From: an uncultured Victivallaceae bacterium
GTDB taxonomy: Bacteria; Verrucomicrobiota; Lentisphaeria; Victivallales; Victivallaceae
Direction of reading: 5' to 3'
DNA: 62,938 nt
Assembly (NCBI GenBank): GCA_944389925.1
Contig: CALXOD010000026.1
Span: 1 to 62,938 of the forward strand
Position 1 is the stretch's first letter. Each line of letters starts with the position of its first letter. The position numbers and the translations under genes are program-made. The notes below the pieces were generated by a model. The model did not search any database. It was not told the origin of the DNA and saw only the letters and a program-made list of their open reading frames with translations. Positions 28,335 through 37,971 of the stretch are shown here, in pieces.

Positions 28335-29363
28335 TCAGGCCTTGTGCAGGGCGCAATCCGGACAGATGCTGTTGACCAGCGGGCGGCCGAGTTCGAAATC
28401 ACGGATGTTTCCGAGCGTGATTTCCGCAATGTTGTTGACTGCCTCGCGGGTGAAGAAGGCCTGATGCGAAGTGACCAGAACGTTAGGGAAGGTCAGGAGC
28501 CGTGCGAGGACATCGTCGTCGATGGCGCTGCCGGAACGGTCTTCGAAGAAATAATCTGCTTCTTCCTCATAAACGTCGAGTCCGGCGCCGCCGACTTTTT
28601 TCGATTTCAACGCCTGAATGAGTGCGGCGCTGTCGATCAGCTTGCCGCGGCTGGTGTTGAGAATGATGACGCCGTCTTTCATCTGGGCGATGCTGCGGCG
28701 GTTGATCAGGTGGCGATTTTCCGGAGTCAGCGGGCAGTGCAGGGAAATGATGTCGCTTTCGCGGTAGAGCTGTTCCAGCGGGACGTATTGCAGCTGCAGT
28801 TCCCGGGCCGCGTCTTCGTTGGGGTAGGGATCGAAGGCCAGCAGACGGACGCCGAAACCTTGCAGAACCCGGGCAAAGGTGCGGCCGATTTTCCCAGTGC
28901 CGATGATGCCGATGGTTTTTCCGTGAAGATCGAAGCCGAGAAAGCCGTTGATGGAAAAGTTGTTTTCCCGGATGCGGCAGAAGGCGCGGTGGAGACAGCG
29001 GTTGAGACAGAGGAGCATGCCGACGGTGTATTCCGCCACCGCGTAAGGGGAATATTCGGGTACGCGCACGACCGGCAGTTTGCCGCAGGCGGCGGTCAGG
29101 TCGACGTTGTTGAACCCGGCACAGCGCATGGCGAGCAGGCGGACTCCTTCCGCAGTGAGTTTGCGGATAGTGGCGCGGCCGATGTCGTCGTTGACGAAGG
29201 CGCACACGACGTCACAGCCCGCGGCAAGCCCGGCGGAATCGGCGTTCAATCGGCTTTCAAAATAATGCAGCTGGTACCCGAAACTCTGATTGGCCCGGTC
29301 GAATGAGAGCCGGTCATAGGGTTTGGTGTCAAAGAAGGCGATTTTCAATTTTGATTTTTTCAT
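28335..29363 (-). CDS. D-2-hydroxyacid dehydrogenase (D-lactate dehydrogenase type)
   Basis: 342 residues from the ATG at 29363, which has a GGGGGAAG ribosome site. NAD-binding GIIGTGKIG is at 152-160. The catalytic triad is visible as R239 (NTSRGKLID), a Glu at about 266-268 (VYEEEAD) and H300 (TSHQAFF). Length and the SHQAF motif match the fermentative D-lactate dehydrogenase subfamily, though other 2-ketoacids are possible. The frame continues to 29432, but the extra residues look non-coding. Confidence 0.9.
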   Translation of the reverse strand: MKKSKLKIAFFDTKPYDRLSFDRANQSFGYQLHYFESRLNADSAGLAAGCDVVCAFVNDDIGRATIRKLTAEGVRLLAMRCAGFNNVDLTAACGKLPVVRVPEYSPYAVAEYTVGMLLCLNRCLHRAFCRIRENNFSINGFLGFDLHGKTIGIIGTGKIGRTFARVLQGFGVRLLAFDPYPNEDAARELQLQYVPLEQLYRESDIISLHCPLTPENRHLINRRSIAQMKDGVIILNTSRGKLIDSAALIQALKSKKVGGAGLDVYEEEADYFFEDRSGSAIDDDVLARLLTFPNVLVTSHQAFFTREAVNNIAEITLGNIRDFELGRPLVNSICPDCALHKA

Positions 29364-29456
29364 GAATTCTTCCCCCTGGTTGATCCGTTTCCCGATAAAA
29401 CAGGAAAATATCCGTTCATTTACCCCATACAAGCATCAAACAGCTTTTTTTTGCAG

Positions 29457-29495
29457 AAAAAAGCCGGAACGGGGGATGTTACTCCACCCGTTCCG
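29457..29495 (-). terminator. Rho-independent terminator after AGE-family gene
   Basis: On the minus strand a perfect 9-bp stem (CGGAACGGG with CCCGTTCCG) is followed by GC and six Ts. It ends the transcript of the 29551-30876 gene before the D-hydroxyacid dehydrogenase. Confidence 0.75.
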
Positions 29496-29550
29496 TTCGG
29501 ATACGGTCTCCTATCGATTCCGGCGATCGGAAATTTTTGCAACAGCAACC

Positions 29551-30876
29551 TTACAGATCCAGCTCGCGAATGACCGGCAATGCATCGATAATCGAGAGAT
29601 TGGTGTGATAGCCCGGGTCCGCATCCGGTGTAGCGGGAATGACCGGCACCACTTTACCTTCCGCCGACCGGGTCTGCACCGCCATCTGATGGCATTCCGG
29701 CCGGACGTAGCCGTCGAAGAAGGCATGGGAGCACCGGGTGATGATTTCAGCCACCGAACGGTCTCCGGTGAAACGGAAGGTCAAGGCGGCAGCCCGGATG
29801 GTTTCGGGCAGACTCCACCAAGGCATGTCGGTATTGACCGGCTGCCGGGAGACCAGGTCGAAGCTCTTAATGATTCCGCCCGGTCCCGGGGCAAAACCGA
29901 TCTGGAACTGATGACGCAGGAAATCCGCGTAGAATTTCTGCAGTTTCGCAGCATTGCGTTTACCGGCGGGCGTTTGTACTGCGAGGAGATTTTTCAGAGA
30001 AAGTCCCACAAATTCCAGGGCGTGTCCGGGGTCACAGATGAGCTTGCCGTTTTCTCGCCACGGCGTCCGGTCGGTGTGAACCGCTTCCCAGAAGTCAAAG
30101 TGCTGAAGATCCGCCGGGGTTTCAGAAAGTTTGACATGATAACGGAATACGTGATCCAGCAACGCCTTCCCCCGACGTTCCCAGTAAGCGGGATCACTGC
30201 CGTAATGCATACCGAGCGCGGTGCCGGAAAGCGCGATCATTTTGGGCCCCTGAAGTAATTTTCCAGGGACGGCAAGCACCGGATTTTTAGGATCGAACAT
30301 CTGTTGGTCGGTCACAAAGCGTTCCGCAAGAATGGCAGTAACCACCCGGCGGAAGTATGATTCCCCGCGTTTTCTCCAGAGTTCATTGCCAAGTACGGCG
30401 CCGGCGGCGAAAAGTCCTTTGGAATAAAACAGATCACTGAAATTGGCGTCGCCGGGGATTTCGGCCAATGGTTCCGGGCGAGCCTGTTCGTTCATTCGGA
30501 GGAAACGTCCATCTTCAGTCATCAGGAAGAACATGCGCCCATGGTTTTTCCGGCGCAACCGTTCCATATTGGCGGCGACCTCGGTCATGATGCGTTCGAG
30601 TTTTTTCCGGCGGGCAGTTCTGCCGGCTGCCGGGAGAATGGTGCAGTCCGCGAGCCAGCGCCAGTGCCCGGCCAGCGCTTCGAGGGCGCGTCCCTGAATC
30701 CACGGATAGATGGTTTCCCGGCGCTGATACCAGGCATCTTCCGGACCAAAATCGCGTCCGGTCAGCAGATCCAGTTTGGTGTCGATAAAGTGGTAGTCGG
30801 GATTCCGATCGTAGCGGTCGATCAGTTCATCGAGAATGGCGAGCAGCATGTGCTCGAAACGGGATGCCAGTTTCAT
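29551..30876 (-). CDS. N-acylglucosamine 2-epimerase (AGE)-family protein
   Basis: 441 residues with the pattern of an (alpha/alpha)6 barrel. The AGE family hallmarks DPGHALEF (the PGHxxE site) and MPWWSLPETIRAA are present near the middle and C-terminal third. Family members interconvert N-acylglucosamine and N-acylmannosamine or isomerise mannose or cellobiose. No signal peptide is seen. It is divergent from the membrane glycosyltransferase gene, and a 15-bp palindrome lies between them. Substrate is not predictable. Confidence 0.7.
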   Translation of the reverse strand: MKLASRFEHMLLAILDELIDRYDRNPDYHFIDTKLDLLTGRDFGPEDAWYQRRETIYPWIQGRALEALAGHWRWLADCTILPAAGRTARRKKLERIMTEVAANMERLRRKNHGRMFFLMTEDGRFLRMNEQARPEPLAEIPGDANFSDLFYSKGLFAAGAVLGNELWRKRGESYFRRVVTAILAERFVTDQQMFDPKNPVLAVPGKLLQGPKMIALSGTALGMHYGSDPAYWERRGKALLDHVFRYHVKLSETPADLQHFDFWEAVHTDRTPWRENGKLICDPGHALEFVGLSLKNLLAVQTPAGKRNAAKLQKFYADFLRHQFQIGFAPGPGGIIKSFDLVSRQPVNTDMPWWSLPETIRAAALTFRFTGDRSVAEIITRCSHAFFDGYVRPECHQMAVQTRSAEGKVVPVIPATPDADPGYHTNLSIIDALPVIRELDL

Positions 30877-30891
30877 GATGTCAAAAACCTC

Positions 30892-30906
30892 AATTCAAGT
30901 TGAATT
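30892..30906. promoter_or_regulatory. 15-bp perfect palindrome, possible operator
   Basis: AATTCAAGTTGAATT is a perfect palindrome about a central G. It lies 16 bp upstream of the AGE-family gene and within the 142-bp region shared with the divergent membrane-protein gene. Confidence 0.3.
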
Positions 30907-31018
30907 CTCTGCGACAACAGGAATATACCACCAGTCCGGAGGGAATGCCAGCGGAAAAATACCGCAGCAGGTTTTTCCGATCTTGAATTTCTATCCGGAA
31001 ACGAGTATTTTTAGCATC

Positions 31019-32734
31019 ATGAAATCATTTACTCCATCTGTCGCAGGTCATATCCGAAGTCTGTCTGTTTTCGCCGGACTCTCTTTGCTGCTGCTCGCGG
31101 GACTCTTCTGGTTTCCACGGGAAGCCTTCTGGATTACCGATGGCGGCAATAAATTCATGGTGATGCAGGAATTTCTGCGCAGCGGTTCAGTGACTTTAAC
31201 GGTACCGGCTTCAGACCGGGCCTTTTTCCCAACCGGAGAGTTTCATTTTTTGCCCTGGGGGGAGGGGGGATTCCGGTCGGTTTTTCCGGTGTTTTTCCCG
31301 GTGATGTGTTCCTGGTTGTTCCGCTGGTTCGGCGATGTTGGACTGTATCTGCCGTCGGTCTTCGGTACGGCGGCGATCGGGTGGATTTTATGGCACCGGA
31401 GCATGCGGGAGAAAGAGGCGAATGGTTGCTGGCTGCTGCTTGGAATAGCGATGGCGGTATTTGCCACGCCGCTGGCATTTTACAGCTGGACCTTCTGGGA
31501 GATGGCCTTGTCGGTAACTGTTGCCACGGTGGCATTGGTGCTGGCGATGGACGGCAGAAGCAGCGGGGCCGGGGTGGTGTTGGGCGCCATGCTGTGGATT
31601 CGCCCGGAAGGCTATTTTCTGGCGGCGGCACTCGGTATGGCGCTGTGGGTACGGGAGGGAAAGGGACGGTCGGCCTTTTTTTTATGGGGGACGTTCGCAT
31701 TGACGGCATTGCCGCTCTGGATCTGGCAGTATTGGGACAGCGGGCATTGGCTGGGGCTGCACGGTGCGCTGTATCATCAGCACAATGCCGTTGACGGCGA
31801 ATCGCTGTGGCGCCGGATTGGAGAGCAACTGGGCAATTATCCCTATTACTGGTTCAGCTTCCGGGGGATCTCCGATTCATACGGGGCCTGGTTGCAGACG
31901 GGGTTGACAGGGGTGATCGCAGCAGCGGCTGCTGCTGGAATTGGATTTGGTTTTTTTCGGCAGGGGCGACGGCTCAAACTGGCGATCGGCAGTACTGCTG
32001 CGGTGCTCTGGGCGATAGCCGGATGGCGATTATGGGAAGAGCCGGAACCGGTCTTGTCGTCCATTTTTACCGTGGGGTTGTGGAGTTCCCAGCCGTTTTT
32101 GCTACTGATTCTGCTGAATCTCCGGCCTCTGTGGCGCAGTCGGCGCGGAATGATCGGATTGAGCACAGTGGTATTGATTGTTTATGCGGTTCTGGTGCCA
32201 CCGCTCCTGACCAGTCGGGACCTGGGAATTATCTGGGGGCCGCGGCATTTTCTATTGCTGCTGCCGGTAACGGTGTGGCCGGCACTTTATGCTGCGCAGC
32301 GGATGCGTGCCGCCGGGTTGATGGTGGTCTTGCTGGTGTTGTCAGTGGGAATCCAGGTCTGCGGCTGGCGGGCACTGCGGATGATGAAAGAGAACAGCAT
32401 GCGGCTTTCGACGTTTCTTCAGGAAGAAACCGGGCCGGTGGTGGTCAGTGACGTTTATTTCCTGCCGATGCAGACGCCCCGGCTGTTTGCTGAGAAACGT
32501 TGGCTGTATGTTTCGGATGACCATGCGATGGCGGAATTGCTGCGGCAGTTGCGACGGGAATCCTGTCGGGAGTTTTCAATGGTCGTGTCTGTTTCGGATC
32601 AATATCGCCGGGTCAGCAATCCGGCGTTGCGGAAGCTGTTGGAAGATGCGGAGATTGTCCGGGCTCCGGTGACGTTGTCGCTGCCGGGAACGAGTTTTCT
32701 GGAAATGCGGGTTTTTGATTTCCGGTTACGCTGA
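31019..32734 (+). CDS. GT-C-like polytopic membrane protein
   Basis: 571 residues from the ATG at 31019. About ten to eleven hydrophobic helices are spread over residues 20-480, followed by a soluble tail of about 90 residues. The first helix is followed by a long loop with ITDGGNKFMVMQEF. This resembles the acidic loop motif of GT-C lipid-linked-sugar glycosyltransferases (ArnT/PMT-like). Longer upstream starts exist but read through the divergent promoter region. It converges on the CoA-transferase gene with a 9-bp overlap. The acceptor is unknown. Confidence 0.55.
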   Translation: MKSFTPSVAGHIRSLSVFAGLSLLLLAGLFWFPREAFWITDGGNKFMVMQEFLRSGSVTLTVPASDRAFFPTGEFHFLPWGEGGFRSVFPVFFPVMCSWLFRWFGDVGLYLPSVFGTAAIGWILWHRSMREKEANGCWLLLGIAMAVFATPLAFYSWTFWEMALSVTVATVALVLAMDGRSSGAGVVLGAMLWIRPEGYFLAAALGMALWVREGKGRSAFFLWGTFALTALPLWIWQYWDSGHWLGLHGALYHQHNAVDGESLWRRIGEQLGNYPYYWFSFRGISDSYGAWLQTGLTGVIAAAAAAGIGFGFFRQGRRLKLAIGSTAAVLWAIAGWRLWEEPEPVLSSIFTVGLWSSQPFLLLILLNLRPLWRSRRGMIGLSTVVLIVYAVLVPPLLTSRDLGIIWGPRHFLLLLPVTVWPALYAAQRMRAAGLMVVLLVLSVGIQVCGWRALRMMKENSMRLSTFLQEETGPVVVSDVYFLPMQTPRLFAEKRWLYVSDDHAMAELLRQLRRESCREFSMVVSVSDQYRRVSNPALRKLLEDAEIVRAPVTLSLPGTSFLEMRVFDFRLR

Positions 32735-34036
32735 GCGCCGGTTGCGAAAGTGGGGGCCGAAACGCTCGAAGGCGGCTTTTTCCAGAGTCTCCCGGTGATC
32801 CGGATGGGCAACGCTGATGATGAGTCGGGCACGTTCCTGAAGCGATTTCCCGTAAAGTTCGACTGCACCGTATTCGGTAACGAGGTAATGGATGAGGTTA
32901 CGGGGCGTGACCACCCCCGCGCCGGGAGTAAGGGTCGGGACGATTTTGCTGATGCCTTTGCTGGTGGTGGAGGCCAGGGCGATGATCGCTTTGCCGCCCG
33001 GCGAGCGAAAGGATCCATAAATGAAATCCAGCTGGCCCCCCACACCGGAATACATCCGCGTGCCAAGGGAGTCGGCACAGATCTGTCCTGTCAAGTCCAC
33101 TTGGAGTGCGGAATTGATCGCAGTTACTTTCGGATTGCGGGAAATGATGAACGGGTCGTTGGTATAGGCCGCGTCTTTCATAAGCACCATCGGGTTACGA
33201 TCTACGAAGTCATACAAATGCCGCGATCCGGCCAGGAAGGTGACCACCAGTTTGCCGCGATCGATCATCTTGTGTTTGCCGGTGATGACACCGCGCTCAA
33301 CCAGCTCCAGAACACCGTCGGAGAACATTTCCGAATGAATGCCGAGATCTCTGTGACCGACCAGCTGGGACAGCACCGCATTGGGAATTGCGCCGATGCC
33401 GAGCTGCAGGCAGGCTCCGTCCTCAACCAGGTCGGCACAATGGCGACCGATGGCGATCTCAACCGGACTCGGGTGGGATGGCGGGGTGGTATCGATGGGG
33501 GAATCATCCCGGACCACGCAATCGAGTTTTTCCAGCGGGATCAGCGCATCTCCCAGGGTGTGGGGCATATGGGGATTCATGACAGCCAGCACTTTGCCGG
33601 CGCACTGCACCGCTGCCAGTGTGGTATCGACGCCGGTACCGAGAGATACCATCCCGTTTTCATCCGGTTCCGAAACCTGGATTAACGCGACATCGCAGCG
33701 CAGATAGCCGCCACGGTATAACCCCGGTGTTTCCGAAAGCGAAATCGGGATATAATCCGCATATCCCCGGTTCACGTTATGGCGAACGTTATCTCCGATG
33801 AAAAAAGAATCGGATTGAAAAATACCTTCGAATTCCGGTCCGGAATAATCTTCCGTCGGTCCAGTCAGGATATGGCGCAACGTCACCTGGCGCAGTTCGC
33901 CCCGTCGTCCCCGTTCGCAAAGCGCCCGCACCAGCAGTTTCGGCACGCCGGAGACACTGCCCAGATGGAGTGCGTCACCGGAACGGATACAGCGAACCGC
34001 CTCTTCCGCAGATACGAACAGGGGCGTTTTTGCCAT
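32726..34036 (-). CDS. Acetyl-CoA hydrolase/4-hydroxybutyrate CoA-transferase family protein
   Basis: 436 residues, the normal length. The family moves CoA between acetyl-CoA and short-chain acids (4-hydroxybutyrate, butyrate, succinate). The catalytic glutamate is E236 in IHSEMFSDG, and LGIGAIPNAV (212-221) forms the CoA site. A single-gene unit with its own promoter. A fermentative role is likely in view of the D-hydroxyacid dehydrogenase and Fe-ADH in the window, but the acid is not determined by sequence. Confidence 0.88.
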   Translation of the reverse strand: MAKTPLFVSAEEAVRCIRSGDALHLGSVSGVPKLLVRALCERGRRGELRQVTLRHILTGPTEDYSGPEFEGIFQSDSFFIGDNVRHNVNRGYADYIPISLSETPGLYRGGYLRCDVALIQVSEPDENGMVSLGTGVDTTLAAVQCAGKVLAVMNPHMPHTLGDALIPLEKLDCVVRDDSPIDTTPPSHPSPVEIAIGRHCADLVEDGACLQLGIGAIPNAVLSQLVGHRDLGIHSEMFSDGVLELVERGVITGKHKMIDRGKLVVTFLAGSRHLYDFVDRNPMVLMKDAAYTNDPFIISRNPKVTAINSALQVDLTGQICADSLGTRMYSGVGGQLDFIYGSFRSPGGKAIIALASTTSKGISKIVPTLTPGAGVVTPRNLIHYLVTEYGAVELYGKSLQERARLIISVAHPDHRETLEKAAFERFGPHFRNRRSA

Positions 34037-34074
34037 ATATTTCCTTTATGAGAATGGATTTCTATGATTTTCAT

Positions 34075-34103
34075 ACGATAGTTCCGATTCCGGTGTTTTA
34101 CAA
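34075..34103 (-). promoter_or_regulatory. Sigma-70 promoter of CoA-transferase gene
   Basis: On the minus strand: TTGTAA at 34103-34098, a 17-bp spacer, then TATCGT at 34080-34075. The leader would be about 32 nt. Confidence 0.4.
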
Positions 34104-34153
34104 GTGTCTTCACCGGTAACGATACAAAATAGACGAAAAAAAATCGTATTTTG

Positions 34154-34453
34154 TTAACGGTCGTCCGCCTGTGAAGCGATACGTGCGGGATCCTGCGGTA
34201 CTTCTATGGCAGTGACGTCGATGACATCTTCTCCGGCCGGAGGGGGCGTTGTCGCCGCGGGTTCCGCATCCGGGCGGGGCGGTGGCGGTGAAACGCGCAC
34301 GTGCCGGACTCGAACGGCGGAGCCGTTGAAAAGCAGGTACAAGATCACTCCCAGGAGCAGAAACGGCAGCAGAAACAGGCCGATGGAAATCACCAGAATC
34401 AATCCGGCCGCTCCCAGAAACAGGATGAACAACAGTTTCAATAATTCCCCCAT
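34154..34453 (-). CDS. Small membrane protein, hypothetical
   Basis: 99 residues. Two closely spaced hydrophobic helices fill residues 5-42, followed by a basic turn (RVRHVRV) and a Pro/Ala-rich acidic tail. It is the last gene of the long minus-strand train, 13 bp after trmL. No family was recognised. Confidence 0.5.
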   Translation of the reverse strand: MGELLKLLFILFLGAAGLILVISIGLFLLPFLLLGVILYLLFNGSAVRVRHVRVSPPPPRPDAEPAATTPPPAGEDVIDVTAIEVPQDPARIASQADDR

Positions 34454-34466
34454 ACGGTCTCCTTCG

Positions 34467-34946
34467 TCATGAATTCATGCGCGCCTGCCGGAGCGCTTCG
34501 TACAAAGCGATGGCTGCGCTGTTGGCCAGATTCAGGCTGCGGTGAAATTTCCCTTCCATCGGGATCAGTCGCAACCGCTCCGGATAACGGTCATAGAGTT
34601 CCTGCGGCAATCCCGAGGATTCCCGCCCGAAAACCAGATAACAACCGGGTGCATATTCCGTATCCCAGTACGTCCGGGTCCCGTGTGTGGAGAGGAAAAA
34701 CAATTCCGCTCCCGGATTGCGGTCCAGGAACTCCTCCCAGTTGTCGTAAATACTCAAGTCAAGATGCGCCCAGTAATCCATGCCCGCACGCCGGACATAT
34801 TTATCGTCCAGCGAGAATCCCAGCGGGCGGATCAGGTGCAGCCGTGTTCCGGTCGAGACGCAGAGACGGCCGATGCCGCCGGTATTCTGCGGAATTTCCG
34901 GATGTACCAATACAATGTTATAGGGAATATGACTCATTTTTTTCAT
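34467..34946 (-). CDS. trmL: TrmL, tRNA (cytidine/uridine-34 2'-O)-methyltransferase
   Basis: About 159 residues, equal to E. coli TrmL (157). SPOUT-fold motifs are clear: HPEIPQNTGGIGRLC near the N-terminus, YLVFGRESSGLP in the middle and SLNLANSAAIALYEA near the end, which form the knot and SAM site. It methylates the wobble ribose of tRNA-Leu. The ATG at 34946 overlaps the TAA of the upstream gene (TAATG), although the ATG at 34937 is also possible. Confidence 0.92.
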   Translation of the reverse strand: MKKMSHIPYNIVLVHPEIPQNTGGIGRLCVSTGTRLHLIRPLGFSLDDKYVRRAGMDYWAHLDLSIYDNWEEFLDRNPGAELFFLSTHGTRTYWDTEYAPGCYLVFGRESSGLPQELYDRYPERLRLIPMEGKFHRSLNLANSAAIALYEALRQARMNS

Positions 34947-35884
34947 TATTTTTTGCAGTCTTCCGCGAAAATACACGAGCCGCAATCGCCTTCTCGCGGC
35001 GGAAAATCCTCTTCCCGCACGGAACCATCCGGCAATAAATATTCAGTCATGGCCGCCGCTCCGTTCAGAATACGGTCAATGGCTGCACCCGGGTTGCCGG
35101 CGTTTTCGCTGTTTCTGACAGCTCCGTCCCGGAAACGGATATAACGGGAACATACTCTATCCGGTGGAAAATTCAAGCGCTCCCATGCATGATAACGATG
35201 AATCAGCGTTCGGATATCCGCGTCTTCCGGAGACGGAAGTTCCCGGCAGAGTTCGATGAATATCAGCCGCCCGTCCCGCAGAAAGAGGAGGGTGGGCGCC
35301 CCGTAGATCGTCAGGCGGTTCAAATTGATTTTCACCGGCAACGACAACGGCAACCGGGCGGGAAATGGAATCCGGCTCAGTTCTGCCAGCAATGCGCTCA
35401 TTCCCGGTGAACGAACCGCATTTTTTAGTTGCCGCTCCAGATTCCGGATGGCGGGCCAGAGCGGCCCGTCGGAAAAATATGGCAGTGGCAGAGCGTGATC
35501 CGTATCCGCTGCTCCGCTGATCCAGGAGTGCAGCAAACGCCGACAGCGTCGCAGCAGAGTGCTCTCCACTGGACCGGGCTCCAGCGGCAGATCGTGATAG
35601 AAATGCTCCCGCAGTACGTCAGCCGTCAATTCTGCGGCCCAGAATTCCGGGAGGCGCATCCGTTTCCGATGATCCCGGGAACGAATCGCCGGAGGCGCAT
35701 TTTCGTCATGCCCTCCGGTACATCCGTAGTAGTAAAGGAAGTAGCCGCGACGGCAGAAATCAAAGCGTTTCTGTCGTCGCAATGACCAAAAGAACGGTCT
35801 GACCGGAAAGGATGAATGATCAGAGAATGACGTCAAGTTTTTCCCGCATCCGCATGACTTTGGCGACAGCATCTTCAACGTCAT
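34946..35884 (-). CDS. Cas4/AddB-like Fe-S nuclease-fold protein, possibly inactive
   Basis: Up to 312 residues. [19 protein letters not shown] (about 37-54) matches the N-terminal Cys-containing motif of Cas4/AddB-type PD-(D/E)XK nucleases. The C-terminus [10 protein letters not shown] supplies three more cysteines (C301, C304, C310), as in their [4Fe-4S] cluster. The catalytic strand, expected as D...ExK, reads [15 protein letters not shown], so the lysine appears replaced. The listed start overlaps purT by 65 bp; a TTG closer to the motif (about 35773) could be the true start. The neighbours give no clear role. It is not a CRISPR cas4, being 26 kb from the array. Confidence 0.55.
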   Translation of the reverse strand: MTLKMLSPKSCGCGKNLTSFSDHSSFPVRPFFWSLRRQKRFDFCRRGYFLYYYGCTGGHDENAPPAIRSRDHRKRMRLPEFWAAELTADVLREHFYHDLPLEPGPVESTLLRRCRRLLHSWISGAADTDHALPLPYFSDGPLWPAIRNLERQLKNAVRSPGMSALLAELSRIPFPARLPLSLPVKINLNRLTIYGAPTLLFLRDGRLIFIELCRELPSPEDADIRTLIHRYHAWERLNFPPDRVCSRYIRFRDGAVRNSENAGNPGAAIDRILNGAAAMTEYLLPDGSVREEDFPPREGDCGSCIFAEDCKK

Positions 35885-37004
35885 TTCCCCGGGCGAGGAG
35901 TACGCCCAGCCGGCGATGGCCGTTTAATTCGGGTTTTCCGAACAAACGCAGATTCGTTTCCGGTTCCGCCAGCACTGCCGCCAGATTGCCGAAGGTCACC
36001 CGGTCGGAATGGCCGTCCGCTACAATGGCTTTGGAGGCGGAGGGGCCGTAAAAGGTAATGCTCGGAATGGGCAATCCCAGCACCGCCCGCGCATGAAGAT
36101 CAAATTCAGAAAGATCCTGGGAGATCATCGTAACCATGCCGGTGTCGTGCGGGCGGGGACTGACTTCACTGAAGATGACCTCGTTGCCGCGCACGAAGAG
36201 TTCAACTCCGAAAATTCCACGTCCGCCCAGCGCCCCGGTAATCGCTCCGGCAATCCGCTGTGCTTCGGCCATAGCCGTGGGCGTCATCGGCTGCGGCTGC
36301 CAGGATTCCTGATAGTCACCGTCCACCTGATGATGGCCGATCGGCTGAAGGAACGAGACGCCGTCTACATGGCGGACGGTCCGCAGGGTGATCTCGTAGT
36401 CAAACTGAACAAAGCCTTCGACAATGACCTTGCCGGCCCCGGCGCGGCCGCCTTCCTGGGCGATTTTCCAAGCTTTTTCCACGTCGGCGGCACACCGGAC
36501 GATGCTCTGGCCGTGACCGGAGGAGCTCATGATCGGCTTGACCACGCAAGGCAGACCGATGGCTTCGACCGCGGCCTGGAATTCCGGATAGTCGGCGGCG
36601 AAACGGTAGGGGGAGGTCGGCAGCCCCAGCTCTTCGGCGGCGAGGCGGCGGATGCCTTCGCGGTTCATCGTGAGCCGGGTGGCGCGGGCGGTGGGAATGA
36701 CGTGGTAGCCCTCCTGTTCCAGTTCCAGAAGGGTGTCGGTGGCGATGGCTTCCACTTCGGGGACGATATAATCGGGTTTTTCCTCTTCCACTACGGCGCG
36801 CAGCTGCGCGCCGTCGAGCATATTGATGACGTGGGCACGATGAGCCACCTGCATGCCGGGGGCGTTGGCGTAACGGTCCACCGCCACGACTTCCACGCCG
36901 AGTCGCTGCATGGCGATGATCACTTCTTTTCCGAGTTCTCCGGCACCACAGAAAAGCACCCTGGTGGCGGAGCCGGTTAAAGCGGTTCCGATGGTATGTT
37001 TCAT
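35820..37004 (-). CDS. purT: PurT, formate-dependent GAR transformylase
   Basis: 394 residues from the ATG at 37004 (AGGAAA site). An ATP-grasp enzyme that formylates GAR with formate and ATP in purine synthesis. [17 protein letters not shown] begins the N-terminal domain, [13 protein letters not shown] is the ATP-grasp loop and [24 protein letters not shown] is split around the metal site. The length matches E. coli PurT (392). It lies 16 bp after the PfkB-like kinase in the same direction. Confidence 0.95.
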   Translation of the reverse strand: MKHTIGTALTGSATRVLFCGAGELGKEVIIAMQRLGVEVVAVDRYANAPGMQVAHRAHVINMLDGAQLRAVVEEEKPDYIVPEVEAIATDTLLELEQEGYHVIPTARATRLTMNREGIRRLAAEELGLPTSPYRFAADYPEFQAAVEAIGLPCVVKPIMSSSGHGQSIVRCAADVEKAWKIAQEGGRAGAGKVIVEGFVQFDYEITLRTVRHVDGVSFLQPIGHHQVDGDYQESWQPQPMTPTAMAEAQRIAGAITGALGGRGIFGVELFVRGNEVIFSEVSPRPHDTGMVTMISQDLSEFDLHARAVLGLPIPSITFYGPSASKAIVADGHSDRVTFGNLAAVLAEPETNLRLFGKPELNGHRRLGVLLARGNDVEDAVAKVMRMREKLDVIL

Positions 37005-37020
37005 AATCGTTTCCTTTTTT

Positions 37021-37971
37021 TTATTTGAACTTTTCTTTTGTAATACCGATGTTCCGGGTAAAGGCTTGCGCCATATCCGGTTCAAAATCGCCACAGCGCG
37101 GACTTCTGCAGTTGGCCATGGCCGCACCGAGTGCCCGGGCAAAAGCATCCTGCGGCGGTTGGCCGGCAAGCAGTTCCGCTCCGAAGACGGCACTGGCAGT
37201 ATCTCCGCTGCCAATAGAATTGACGATGCCCTCCAGGTACGGCAGCCGGTATCGGTAAAGAATGCCGTTTCCCAGCAGCCAGGCGTCGGCAGCTCCGGCG
37301 GTGATGGCGATCTGTTGCAGCGGGTATTCCTGCGACAGGTTGTGCAAAGCCTTTTTCAGGTCATTTTCACCGGTGAGCGCAGTCAGTTCATCCTGATTGA
37401 TTTTCACGGTTACCTGACCACCGGCTTTGAGAATCCGGTCAAGGTGTTCCCAGCAATCCGCCAGCAGGGGTTTGCCGGCCGCGGCAGTCAACCGGGCCGC
37501 TTCTTCGTATAAGAATGGATCTGTGCCCGAGGGCAGTGTCCCGCACAAGGCAACCATATCACAGTCGAGCAGGGTGTGCCGCAGACAGGCCAGCAATTCT
37601 TCGACCGCATGGGAGGTCGCGGCCTCTGACGGTTCGATCACCTCGGTGATGGTTCCGGTTTTTCGGCAAATGCAGGTTGTACAGCCCCGGGTAGGGGCGG
37701 TGACGAAAACGGTATGGTGCGAAATGTTTTCCTGCTGTAACCCAGTAATGAGCAGACGACCAGCCTCTCCGCCCGCGAATTGCAACAGCCGGGTTGTCGT
37801 TTTTCCGTGGCATCGGGCAGCTCGACAAAAGTTGATGCCTTTTCCGGAGGCGAACGCCAGACATTGCCGGGCCCGGTTGATGCCGCCGGGCTGAAAATGC
37901 TCGAAAAACAAAACTTTCTGCCAGGCTGGATTCGGCCCCAGCACGGTCATGGTCGGGACGGAGGCGGTCAT
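37021..37971 (-). CDS. PfkB-family 1-phosphofructokinase-like sugar kinase
   Basis: 316 residues. PfkB fold: N-terminal [15 protein letters not shown] and [10 protein letters not shown] (substrate binding), and the C-terminal anion-hole signature GSGDTAS with catalytic D257. Members include FruK and tagatose-6-phosphate kinase. It overlaps the Fe-ADH gene by 4 bp, which suggests joint work on a phosphorylated or phosphorylatable sugar. No PTS gene is present in the window, so the substrate is unsettled. Confidence 0.8.
   Translation of the reverse strand: MTASVPTMTVLGPNPAWQKVLFFEHFQPGGINRARQCLAFASGKGINFCRAARCHGKTTTRLLQFAGGEAGRLLITGLQQENISHHTVFVTAPTRGCTTCICRKTGTITEVIEPSEAATSHAVEELLACLRHTLLDCDMVALCGTLPSGTDPFLYEEAARLTAAAGKPLLADCWEHLDRILKAGGQVTVKINQDELTALTGENDLKKALHNLSQEYPLQQIAITAGAADAWLLGNGILYRYRLPYLEGIVNSIGSGDTASAVFGAELLAGQPPQDAFARALGAAMANCRSPRCGDFEPDMAQAFTRNIGITKEKFK

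Noticed and set aside
26656-28356. A 566-codon minus-strand frame opposite pepF
   Set aside because: It is an antisense shadow of an M3 peptidase with a clear HELGH motif on the other strand, and it runs through the terminator.
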